This document shows positions 1 to 6,350 of a stretch of 11,929 nucleotides of DNA, piece after piece. The notes beneath the pieces are model-generated. The model was not told the origin of the DNA. It searched no databases and worked only from the letters and a program-made list of their open reading frames with translations. Source of the stretch: CAZRXG01 sp964603985 (GTDB taxonomy: Bacteria; Chloroflexota; Anaerolineae; Aggregatilineales; UBA3940); the NCBI GenBank assembly GCA_964603985.1, contig CAZRXG010000070.1:1-11929 (forward strand), read 5' to 3'. The position numbers and the translations under genes are program-made. The stretch's first letter is position 1, and each line of letters begins with the position of its first letter.

Positions 1-65
1 CGACCCGGAGGTCGGCGGGGGTGAGGGCCGCTGAGCAGGCAGCGCCTCACAGTGATGCAAATTCT

Positions 66-85
66 GTTTAACACCGGTGTTGAAC
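66..85. promoter_or_regulatory. Palindrome, candidate operator
   Basis: The core AACACCGGTGTT at 70-81 is a perfect 12-bp palindrome. It is flanked by GTT/AAC arms with one mismatched pair, giving a 20-bp imperfect palindrome. Size and symmetry suit a dimeric repressor site (for example TetR-like), but no regulator gene is visible in the window, so the role is inferred. Confidence 0.3.
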
Positions 86-206
86 ATGAGCCAAAAACCT
101 ACCCCTGAGAGGCCGGGGGGTGGGGGGCAGACGACGGAATGAGCCGTCAGACTCACAGGGGGGTGAGAGTGCGGCGAAAGACCTTTTAGACCGTCTCAGG
201 TTTTTA

Positions 207-215
207 TGCTAAGAT
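207..215 (+). promoter_or_regulatory. Candidate extended -10 promoter for the F0 operon
   Basis: TGCTAAGAT resembles TGnTATAAT (4 of 6 in the hexamer plus the TG extension) and lies about 40 bp before the first start codon. A weak -35-like TTTAGA at 185-190 is 19 bp upstream. It is the best-looking promoter in the gap, assigned by eye only. Confidence 0.3.
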
Positions 216-255
216 ACGCAGGTCTGTTTTCAGGTTGACCGGATAAAGCTGGACA

Positions 256-570
256 ATGAGCGATCACGACCGTCAGGAGCCACTGCGCGGTTTGCTTGTC
301 CTCGGCAGCGGCGTGAGCGGTATCGGCTGCGCGGTCCCTATGCTGGTGCTGATAGCCATCTTTGTGGGTCGCTATCTCGATGACCTGCTGGGGACGGCCC
401 CCTGGATTTTGCTGGGATTGCTGCTCGGCAGCATCGTCCTGGGGGTGGGGCTGATGATCACGTCGGCCTTCTCGGCGACCCGGACTGCCCAGCACAGGTA
501 TATGGAACACCGGCAGCGCGCCCACGACACGACGGATTATACACATGACAGGTACGGGGAGGAGAGATAG
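256..570 (+). CDS. AtpZ/AtpI-family F0 accessory membrane protein
   Basis: This 104-residue protein has two predicted membrane helices (about 14-38 and 49-71) joined by a short turn containing a YLDDLLGT-like segment, the hallmark of the ATPase_gene1 (AtpZ/AtpI-like) family, plus a charged, soluble C-terminal tail. Family members are encoded first in ATP synthase operons and are implicated in c-ring assembly or divalent cation supply; they are usually not part of the finished enzyme. The gene is first in the operon and its TAG stop directly abuts the TTG start of atpB, implying tight coupling. The ATG at 256 has only a weak ribosome-binding site; no better in-frame start was seen. Identification rests on topology, the LDD/GT motif and gene order. 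Whether to name it atpI or atpZ is uncertain, so no symbol is given. Confidence 0.78.
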   Translation: MSDHDRQEPLRGLLVLGSGVSGIGCAVPMLVLIAIFVGRYLDDLLGTAPWILLGLLLGSIVLGVGLMITSAFSATRTAQHRYMEHRQRAHDTTDYTHDRYGEER

Positions 571-1695
571 TTGAAAGGTCTACTTCGCTTACTGATCATT
601 CTCGCTCTCGCGGCGCTGATGTGCGGGCTGCCGCTCTGGCTGCTTCCCGCCACTGGGGTGCCGGTTGCCTTCCCGCACGTCCAGATGCCTGCCGAGCCGC
701 TCACCGAGACGTCACTGTTCACCCTGGCGGGCCAGCCGTACCAGATCACCAACACGCTGGTCACGACCCTGCTGGCCGACATCGTGCTGCTGGTGCTGGC
801 CGTCATCGCGGGGAGCGCGGCCCACAGGCGTCTCAAGCACCGGGAGGTCGACCCGCAGGCGGTGGATAAAGAGGGCGACGATCTGATGGTGCCCAAGGGG
901 TGGCACAACGCCTTTGAGGCTCTGCTGGAGTACCTGTACGATCTGGTTGAGCAGGTCGTCGGCGACAAGCGCGCCCTGCAGGTCTTTCCCCTGACCGCGA
1001 CCATTTTCCTGTTCGTGCTGGTCGCCAATTGGCTGCACTTCGTTCCCGGCGTGGATAGCGTCGGCATCGTACACTGCGCCGATCCCGAAGCGGGCGTCAG
1101 GGGCTTCAACGCTGTCAGGATGGGGGACAGCAATGTCTACCGCCTCGACTTCAACGGCGGGGCGATCCCGCGCGTCGGCGAGCTTGCGGCCACCGCCTGC
1201 CCGGAGCATCACGGCGCGGGCCACGAGGGCGAGAGCGACGAGGCGGGTGACGAGGCGGGGCTGCGCTACGTTGTGACGCCGTTCTTGCGCACCGCCACCA
1301 CCGATTTGAACCTGACGCTCGGCATCGCGCTGGTGGCGATGGTCGCCGTCCAGATCTTCGGCGTGGGCGAGCTGGGCATCTCGTATTTCGCCAAATTCAT
1401 CAACCTTCCGGCTCTGGAGGAAGGGGGCCTGGGTTACATCCTCTTCGGGACCGGGTTCATCGAGATCATCTCCGAGGTCGCCAAGGTTGTCTCGTTCAGC
1501 TTACGTCTTTTCGGCAATCTGTTCGCCGGGACGATCCTGCTGTTCGTTATGGCTTTCCTGATCCCCATCGGCGTGCCGATCATCTTCTACCTGCTTGAGG
1601 TCTTCGTGGGCCTGATTCAGGCCTTCGTGTTTGCCATGTTGTCACTGGTCTTCGTTGCCTTGGCAATGACCGGGCATGGGGATGACCATCACTAA
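571..1695 (+). CDS. atpB: F-type ATP synthase F0 subunit a
   Basis: Subunit a forms the two proton half-channels next to the c-ring in the cytoplasmic membrane. The 374-residue product carries the family signature FSLRLFGNLFAG with the essential arginine at about R312, and GLIQAFVFAML near the C-terminus with the conserved glutamine at about Q350. Hydrophobic segments lie near 4-25, 61-84, 136-158, 245-263, 295-328 and 333-366. It is about 100 residues longer than the E. coli protein. The surplus is mostly a loop at about 161-240, after NWLHFVPG and before TTDLNLTLGIAL, which by family topology faces the outside. It contains two cysteines (C169, C210) and an acidic, His-containing stretch (211-230). 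The start is TTG at 571, right after the preceding stop, with GGGGAGGAGAG just upstream. Function is confident; the role of the loop is unknown. Confidence 0.95.
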   Translation: MKGLLRLLIILALAALMCGLPLWLLPATGVPVAFPHVQMPAEPLTETSLFTLAGQPYQITNTLVTTLLADIVLLVLAVIAGSAAHRRLKHREVDPQAVDKEGDDLMVPKGWHNAFEALLEYLYDLVEQVVGDKRALQVFPLTATIFLFVLVANWLHFVPGVDSVGIVHCADPEAGVRGFNAVRMGDSNVYRLDFNGGAIPRVGELAATACPEHHGAGHEGESDEAGDEAGLRYVVTPFLRTATTDLNLTLGIALVAMVAVQIFGVGELGISYFAKFINLPALEEGGLGYILFGTGFIEIISEVAKVVSFSLRLFGNLFAGTILLFVMAFLIPIGVPIIFYLLEVFVGLIQAFVFAMLSLVFVALAMTGHGDDHH

Positions 1696-1712
1696 CAACG
1701 TAAGGAGAGAAA

Positions 1713-1955
1713 ATGGAACTGTCAATCGAAGCTGCACGTGCCCTTGCCGCGGGCCTGGCCATCGGCCTGGGGGCGGTGGGGCCTGGTATAGGGGTCGGCC
1801 TTGTGGCTCTTGGAGCGATGCAGGCCATCGGGCGCAACCCGGAGGCGAGCGGCCTGGTGCAGGTCAATATGATCCTTGCGATTGCATTCGCTGAGGCCAT
1901 CGCCATCTACGCCCTGGTTGTTGCGCTGGTGATCGTCTTCGTTGGTGTTGCCTAG
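1713..1955 (+). CDS. atpE: F-type ATP synthase F0 subunit c
   Basis: An 80-residue hairpin of two membrane helices joined by the polar loop RNPEA (41-45), the classic c-subunit (DCCD-binding proteolipid) architecture. The first helix has the glycine-rich packing motif around GPGIGVG (23-29). The ion-carrying carboxylate is E61, in AFAEAIAIY. Known Na+-translocating c-rings use a Gln in helix 1 and a Ser or Thr next to the Glu; the matching positions here are V28 and A62, so this ring should carry protons. The start ATG at 1713 has a strong ribosome-binding site (AAGGAGAG, 1702-1709), in keeping with the high c copy number per enzyme. It lies 17 bp after atpB and 55 bp before the b-subunit gene. 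Confidence 0.96.
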   Translation: MELSIEAARALAAGLAIGLGAVGPGIGVGLVALGAMQAIGRNPEASGLVQVNMILAIAFAEAIAIYALVVALVIVFVGVA

Positions 1956-2010
1956 CGCGCGCCTGAAGAGAGACGAGACGTTTGATACATATCATTGAGG
2001 AGAAAGTACA

Positions 2011-2721
2011 TTGGGCGCACTGGGCAAACTAGGCATCAACCTGGGTTATCTGATTACCCAGGTCGTCAACCTGCTGCTGATGATTGGGCTGATGTACGCG
2101 GTAGCCTACAGGCCGATCGTCAAAATGCTGCGCCAGCGCCGCGAGCGCATCGCCGAGGGCGTCAACAACGCCCGCAAGGCCGAGGAAGCGCTCGCCAGCG
2201 CCGAGTCGGACCGGCAGAAAGTGCTGGACGAGGCGCACGCCGAGGCGCAGAAGATCGTCATCGAAGCGCGCACCCGCGCCGAGGAAGCGGCCGGCCAGAT
2301 CAGGGCTGAGGCCGAAGAGGAAGCCCGGCGCATTCGCACCCAGGCTGAGGCCGACGCGGCCAGCGAGCGCGACCGCTTGCTGGCCGATATGCGCGGCCAG
2401 ATCATCTCGCTCAGCATGGCCGCCGCCGGTCACCTGATCGGGTCCAGCCTCGACGATCAGCAGCAGCACCGGCTGGTTGAGGAGTTCTTTACCAGCATCC
2501 CCGAAGAGGCCAGAGGGTTGGGTGACAGTCTGGTCGTCGTGACGGCCGTCCCCCTGAACGAGGGGGAGATCAAGCGCTTCAAGAAAGAGCTGGGCACCGA
2601 CGACATCATCTTCCAGACCGATCCCGGCATCCTCGGTGGCGTCGTCGTGCGCTCCGGCGGGCGGCAGTTCGACGCCAGCTTTGCCAGCCAACTGGCGTCT
2701 CTGCGGGGGTCGCTCTCGTAG
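2011..2721 (+). CDS. atpF: F-type ATP synthase subunit b fused to the delta C-terminal domain
   Basis: The 236-residue protein starts with one membrane helix (about 13-33) followed by a long Ala/Glu/Arg-rich coiled coil (about 40-135), typical of the peripheral-stalk b subunit, which usually ends near 160 residues. From about 172 the sequence is no longer b-like. It matches the C-terminal part of delta (OSCP): a beta strand VVVTAVPLNEGE, a short helix, then DPGILGGVVVRSGG and FDASFASQLASLRGSL, corresponding to the conserved DxxxxGGvvvrvGd and DgSvrgrLexL segments of AtpH. The delta N-terminal six-helix bundle, which binds F1 alpha N-termini, is missing. No separate atpH follows. The start is TTG at 2011 with GAGGAG at 1997-2002. 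This is the last gene of the operon. The b part is certain; the delta assignment is by motif and strong. Confidence 0.9.
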   Translation: MGALGKLGINLGYLITQVVNLLLMIGLMYAVAYRPIVKMLRQRRERIAEGVNNARKAEEALASAESDRQKVLDEAHAEAQKIVIEARTRAEEAAGQIRAEAEEEARRIRTQAEADAASERDRLLADMRGQIISLSMAAAGHLIGSSLDDQQQHRLVEEFFTSIPEEARGLGDSLVVVTAVPLNEGEIKRFKKELGTDDIIFQTDPGILGGVVVRSGGRQFDASFASQLASLRGSLS

Positions 2722-2760
2722 CAGTAGCAGGTTGGCTCTTCCTGCACAACACGTCTGGTG

Positions 2761-2769
2761 TGTTATAAT
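2761..2769 (+). promoter_or_regulatory. Extended -10 promoter (TGTTATAAT)
   Basis: A consensus TATAAT hexamer at 2764-2769 is preceded by TG one base away, which gives an extended -10 element; no good -35 box is present at the usual spacing. A start near 2776 would enter the hairpin at 2772-2812 and reach the terminator within about 80 nt. Confidence 0.5.
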
Positions 2770-2775
2770 TGGCAC

Positions 2776-2855
2776 GGCCCGGTGCCGGATGGCGTCATCC
2801 GGTGGGCTGTGCGTGTTTACTGCCCCTACGCGCGCGCTCGCAGGGGCTTTTGTTT
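2776..2855 (+). ncRNA. Candidate small RNA or attenuator (about 80 nt)
   Basis: Between a good extended -10 box and an intrinsic terminator lies a sequence that folds on paper into two hairpins. The first, 2772-2812, has a 9-bp outer helix (2772-2780 with 2804-2812, one G-U pair) and a 7-bp inner helix (CCGGATG/CATCCGG) with loop GCGT. The second is the terminator stem. The predicted start near 2776 would trim the outer helix, so the true 5' end may lie slightly upstream. An alternative stem GGCAC/GTGCC (2771-2775 with 2782-2786) competes with it. It could be a free RNA, or a leader attenuating the SH3/GH gene. No known RNA family was recognised. Confidence 0.35.
2822..2855 (+). terminator. 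Rho-independent terminator
   Basis: GCCCCT (2822-2827) pairs with AGGGGC (2842-2847); a short GCG/CGC extension sits inside the stem. The T-rich tract TTTTGTTT (2848-2855) follows directly. It lies about 100 bp after the b-delta gene and would end F0 transcripts and any RNA started at 2776. Confidence 0.72.
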
Positions 2856-2867
2856 GGCGCGGGAACG

Positions 2868-2876
2868 TGATATAGT
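2868..2876 (+). promoter_or_regulatory. Candidate extended -10 promoter for the SH3/GH gene
   Basis: TGATATAGT matches TGnTATAAT at 5 of 6 hexamer positions plus the TG. It lies just after the terminator and about 90 bp before the start codon, so it could drive the gene independently of the F0 operon. The -35 region is poor. Confidence 0.4.
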
Positions 2877-2966
2877 CCCTCTCTGTGCACTGCATATGAA
2901 CGACCCCACCCGCGCATTTCTCGCATCCCGTTGACGTGCAGGTGGTGGGGTGCTAGAGGAGAAACG

Positions 2967-4822
2967 ATGACAAGACATAAGACGCTGGTATGGCGCGTTG
3001 TGGCGCTGGTGCTTGTGATGGCGCTCGCCCTGCCGCTGGCGGCGGCGCTGGCGCGTGAAGGCCAGCAGGTGGCGGGCGTCACGGCCACCGCCGAGAGCGG
3101 CCTGAATATGCGTTCCGGCCCCGGCATGGGATACGCCGACCTGGGCAGCGTGGCCGTTGGCACGACCGTGCCCGTCCTGGCCCGCAGCGCCGATAACAAC
3201 TGGCTCCTGATCGAGCACCAGGGCAAGCGCGGCTGGGTCGCTGCCTGGCTGTGCACCGTCGGCGGCGACCTGAACGCCGTCCCCGTCTCCGGCGAGATCG
3301 TGGGCGGCGCAGCCGTGATCGTGACCACGAAGATCGCCCTGAAGATACGTTCCGGCCCCGGCACCTGGTACGAGCACCTGGGCAGTGTCCCGGAGATCAC
3401 CGATCTGCCCGCCCTCGGTCGCACGGCTGACACGTCGTGGTTCCTGATCGAGTACAACGGCGTGCGCGGCTGGATCGCCGGGTGGCAGTGCTGGATCAAC
3501 GGCGACCTCAGCCTGCTCCCCATCACCGACGAAGTCACCGGCGCTGGCGGGGCACCGCCGCCCGCCCAACCAACGCCGCCCCGCCGCCCCCGGTCGAGCC
3601 GCCCCCCTCTGCGCCTCAAGGCGTGACGGCGACGCCCAACAACACCCTGAACATGCGCGCCGGCCCCGGCACCAACTACAACACGCTGGGCCAGGTTCCT
3701 GGCGGGACGGTCCTGGCTGTCCTGGGGCGCAACGCCGACAACAGTTGGGTGTTGGTCGAGTACCAGGGCCAGAAGGGCTGGCTGGCTGCTTGGCTGTGCG
3801 TCATCAGCGGCGACCTGAACACCATCCCCGTCTCCGATGAAGTTTTTGGCGGCACAGCGCCGTCGGCACCTCCGCCACCCCCACCACCCCCACCACTTCC
3901 CGGCGGCAGCGGCTTTGCCCTCGGCGGGCAGACGCATTCGTTGGGGCACCCGAACGAGATGCACTACGCCGGGATGACGTGGGTCAAGTTCCAGCACAAG
4001 TGGGTGCCGGGGCAAAGCCCGGTGGACCTCGCCGGGCGCATCCAGGCGGCGCACGCCAACGGCCTGCGGGTGCTGTTCAGCATCCCCGGCCCGTCGTATC
4101 CCTCCTCGATTGACTTCGGAGCCTACGTCGAGTTTCTGCGCGGGGCCGCCGCGCTGGGAGCCGATGGTATCGAGGTGTGGAACGAGATGAACCTGTCCCG
4201 CGAGTGGCCCGCCGGGCAGATCAACCCTGCCAGCTACGTGAATAACATGCTTGCCCCGGCTTACAACGCCATCAAGGCTGCCAACCCCAACACGCTGGTC
4301 ATCGGCGGCGCGCTCGCCCCGACCGGCGTTCACGACGGAACGAACGTCTGGCGTGACGACATCTACATCGCCGGGATGCGCGACGCGGGCGCGGCCAGCT
4401 ACATGGACTGCATGGGTGTGCACTACAACGCGGGTGCCACCCCGCCTGATGTGTCCGCCGGTCACCCCGCCGACCCCGGCGTGGGCCACTATTCGTGGTA
4501 CTTCTGGCCGACCTACAACCTCTACGCGGGCACGTTCGCCCAATCCGACCTGTGCTACACCGAATTGGGCTACGTCACCGGCGAGGGCTACGGGCAGCTA
4601 CCGCCTAACTTCTGGTGGGGCTTCGACAACACGGTCGGCGAACAGGCTGCGTGGCTGGCCCGCTCTGCGGAGCTTCTGCGGAGCACAGGCCGCGTGCGCC
4701 TGATGGTCGTCTTCAACGTGGATTTCACCCAATGGGGCGACGACCCCCAGGCGGGCTACGCCATGATACGACCCGGCGGCGGCTGCCCGGCCTGCCAGAC
4801 GCTTCACGACGTGATGCACTAG
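2967..4822 (+). CDS. Secreted triple-SH3b glycoside hydrolase, frameshifted
   Basis: Joining two frames at 3579-3582 gives a 618-residue protein. Residues 1-29 form a signal peptide (RHK, hydrophobic core, ALA cleavage site). Three bacterial SH3 domains follow (about 37-100, 116-182, 219-285), each with an LNMRSGPG-like start and a GW-AW/GW end; such domains usually bind cell wall or polysaccharide. Proline-rich linkers lie at about 191-217 and 292-310. The rest (about 312-618) looks like a clan GH-A (beta/alpha)8 hydrolase: IEVWNEMN offers the acid/base E407 and CYTELGY the nucleophile E533. GH39/GH5-like is my best guess; the substrate is unknown. ATG at 2967 has GAGGAG upstream. As sequenced, the first frame ends at 3626 after 219 residues, leaving two SH3 domains and no catalytic domain. 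Confidence 0.8.
3579..3582 (+). other. Frameshift site in the proline-rich linker
   Basis: The upstream frame codes ...PAQPTPP and then turns into RRPRSSRP; the frame one base back continues PPPPVEPPPSAPQGVTA into the third SH3 domain. Adding one C to the CCCC run here restores one continuous frame with an uninterrupted Pro-rich linker. This looks like a lost base in a C-rich tract (sequencing, assembly or real mutation). No classical X XXY YYZ slippery heptamer is visible, so programmed frameshifting is less likely. Confidence 0.75.
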
Positions 4823-4856
4823 CTCCTTCCGGGTCGGATTTTCGTCAGCCGGTCCT

Positions 4857-4886
4857 GCGGCGGCCCGGACCTCTCCGGGTCGCCGC
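4857..4886. terminator. Strong stem-loop between the SH3/GH and SGNH genes
   Basis: Thirteen base pairs (one G-U) pair 4857-4869 with 4874-4886 around the loop CCTC. There is no T-run after it on either strand, so it is not a standard intrinsic terminator; it could still stall polymerase or protect the 3' end of the upstream mRNA. Confidence 0.35.
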
Positions 4887-4953
4887 TCGTCTGGTGACGG
4901 GACCTCTGCTGGCTCTTTACACCTTCTCATTGTTGTGAAGGAGGATCTTCCCG

Positions 4954-6339
4954 ATGTCACTATCGCCCAGAGCGCTGGGGGTGATCACTGCCCTGGTAGG
5001 GCTGCTGGTAGGGCTGTTGTTCGCGCTGGCGGACGTGCTCGGCATGAGCGGCGACCCCAACCGGCTGGGCACCGTCCAGATCTCCGGGATGGTCGTCGGT
5101 GGTCTGTTGATCCTCACCGGTGTGCTCGTCGTCCCCAGGGTGGTGAAACGGCCCGTGAGGATCAAGAACCTGGGTGCCAACCTGACTCTGCTGGTGCTGT
5201 CGACGCTGATCACGTTCGCCCTTATCGAGGGGGCCGCCCGTATCTACCTGTGGCACTTCGCCCCGGAGAGCAAATTCGGGCAATATGCGTCGATCAACCA
5301 GTTGTACCGGCGCTACGGGGACGATTTCATGGAGACGGGGAAGGCAAAGTACTCCCCCCATCGCTATCTGGGCTACTACCCGACACCCGGCTATCGCCAG
5401 GGTCCGAACCGGCACAACGCGCTCGGCTTTCGCGGCGATGAGATCGAGCAGCCCAAGCCTGCGGGCACCTACCGGATCGTCTGCCTGGGCGGCTCCACGA
5501 CCTACTCGGTTGCCGTGGACGACTACACACAGTCGTATCCTTATCAGCTCCAGCAGGCCCTTCACGAGCAGGGCTACACCAACGTCGAGGTCATCAACGC
5601 GGGCGCGAGCGGCTACACAACGTGGGAGTCGCTGATCAACCTGTCGTTCAGGGTGCTCGACCTGGATCCGGACATGATCATCGTGTATCATGGGATTAAC
5701 GACGTCCACCCGCGACTTGTCTGGCCTCCTTCGGCCTACCGCAGCGACAACTCCGGCGCGCGCACGGCCAATGTGCCCAATATACGGATGCCGCCCATCT
5801 GGGAATACAGCACCGCCCTGCGCGCCCTGCTGGTCGAGATGGCCATTATCGAGCCGCACAGCGCCCTCGACCGGACGCTGAATCCGAAAGCGAGCACCTA
5901 TTACGCCGACCTGTTCGACGAGCAGTACCAGGATAAGACCTATCCAAGCGGCATCTTCGCGGATGTGTCGGCACAGGAGATGCTGGAGGAGAACCCGCCA
6001 ATTTACTTCGAGCGCAACCTGAGGGGCATGGCCGCCATTGCTGGGGGAAATGAGATCGACGTTGTGCTGGCAACGTTTGCTTACTCACCGCTTTTCACCA
6101 AGGAGCCCAGGGTGTCTTCCGAAGAATACCGGTCGGCATACGCCGAGCAGAACGAGGTGATCAGGCAGGTGGCCGTCGGCACCGGGGCGTACCTCTACGA
6201 TTTTGCGCAGGAGATGCCGACCGACGAGCAGTACTTTGCCGACGGGCGTCACTTTACGGCGGAGGGCAACCGGCTCAGGGCCAGGCTGTTTGCCGCTTAT
6301 CTGGTGGACAGCGGCCTGCTGCCCCCACCGGTTGATTGA
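4954..6339 (+). CDS. Membrane-anchored SGNH/GDSL-family hydrolase
   Basis: A 461-residue protein with three N-terminal hydrophobic segments (about 8-29, 42-61, 74-97) followed by a large soluble domain. The domain shows the four SGNH blocks: GGSTTYS with the nucleophile S181, NAGASGY with the oxyanion glycine near G217, GINDV with N249, and DGRHFTAEGN with the D430/H433 pair. SGNH enzymes are esterases, lipases or carbohydrate acetyl-esterases; the membrane anchor and neighbouring glycosidases suggest an O-acyl group on an envelope or exported glycan, which is inference. ATG at 4954 has a perfect AAGGAGG ribosome-binding site (4938-4944). The gene ends 11 bp before the GH13 start, so the two are probably co-transcribed. 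Family is confident, substrate is not. Confidence 0.88.
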   Translation: MSLSPRALGVITALVGLLVGLLFALADVLGMSGDPNRLGTVQISGMVVGGLLILTGVLVVPRVVKRPVRIKNLGANLTLLVLSTLITFALIEGAARIYLWHFAPESKFGQYASINQLYRRYGDDFMETGKAKYSPHRYLGYYPTPGYRQGPNRHNALGFRGDEIEQPKPAGTYRIVCLGGSTTYSVAVDDYTQSYPYQLQQALHEQGYTNVEVINAGASGYTTWESLINLSFRVLDLDPDMIIVYHGINDVHPRLVWPPSAYRSDNSGARTANVPNIRMPPIWEYSTALRALLVEMAIIEPHSALDRTLNPKASTYYADLFDEQYQDKTYPSGIFADVSAQEMLEENPPIYFERNLRGMAAIAGGNEIDVVLATFAYSPLFTKEPRVSSEEYRSAYAEQNEVIRQVAVGTGAYLYDFAQEMPTDEQYFADGRHFTAEGNRLRARLFAAYLVDSGLLPPPVD

Positions 6340-6344
6340 AAGGA
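6339..6344 (+). promoter_or_regulatory. Ribosome-binding site deciding the GH13 start
   Basis: AAAGGA overlaps the last base of the SGNH stop codon and lies 6 bp before GTG 6351. It favours this start over the upstream TTG and fits coupled translation of the two genes. Confidence 0.5.
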
Positions 6345-6350
6345 TTTACC

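Larger units (their letters stand above)
1..255. other. Hairpin-rich non-coding region upstream of the F0 operon
   Basis: No convincing gene lies here. Several inverted repeats can be paired by eye: 1-14 (CGACC/GGTCG), 21-50 (GTGAGG/CCTCAC then CGCTG/CAGCG around a 6-nt loop, with a 2-nt bulge), 66-85 (see separate entry), 133-148 (GACGG/CCGTC) and 152-167 (CTCAC/GTGAG). None is followed by a T-run, so none is a textbook intrinsic terminator. The stretch may hold the 3' end of an upstream unit plus the control region of the ATP synthase genes. I could not match it to tmRNA, RNase P RNA, SRP RNA or a known riboswitch. Confidence 0.5.
2722..2966 (+). other. Intergenic control region between the F0 operon and the SH3/GH gene
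   Basis: The 245-bp gap contains, in order: an extended -10 box (2761-2769), a 41-nt hairpin (2772-2812), an intrinsic terminator (2822-2855), a second extended -10 box (2868-2876), and a long-range inverted repeat ACCCCACC/GGTGGGGT (2903-2910 with 2944-2951) that ends just before the ribosome-binding site of the next gene. No protein gene is supported. Confidence 0.6.

Noticed and set aside
86..142. 18-codon ORF beginning ATGAGCCAAAAA
   Set aside because: No ribosome-binding site, very short, glycine/proline-rich low-complexity product, and it overlaps a palindrome.
86..170. Possible cobalamin-type riboswitch (gagccgtcagac segment)
   Set aside because: Only a loose resemblance to the 3' part; the conserved core boxes are not present and the downstream genes do not fit.
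256..2721. Na+-translocating N-ATPase operon
   Set aside because: No atpR-like gene, gene order differs, c subunit lacks Na+ ligands, and subunit a is unusually long.
2896..2934. 12-codon leader peptide before the SH3/GH gene
   Set aside because: ATG lacks a ribosome-binding site and the peptide has no regulatory codon run.
3579..3582. Programmed -1 ribosomal frameshift
   Set aside because: No slippery heptamer or clear downstream stimulatory structure; a lost C in a C-rich tract is simpler.
2795..4543. Very long minus-strand open frame (582 codons) opposite the SH3/GH gene
   Set aside because: Shadow of a G+C-rich real gene; the plus strand has a signal peptide, SH3 and glycosidase motifs, while this product is low-complexity with no motif.
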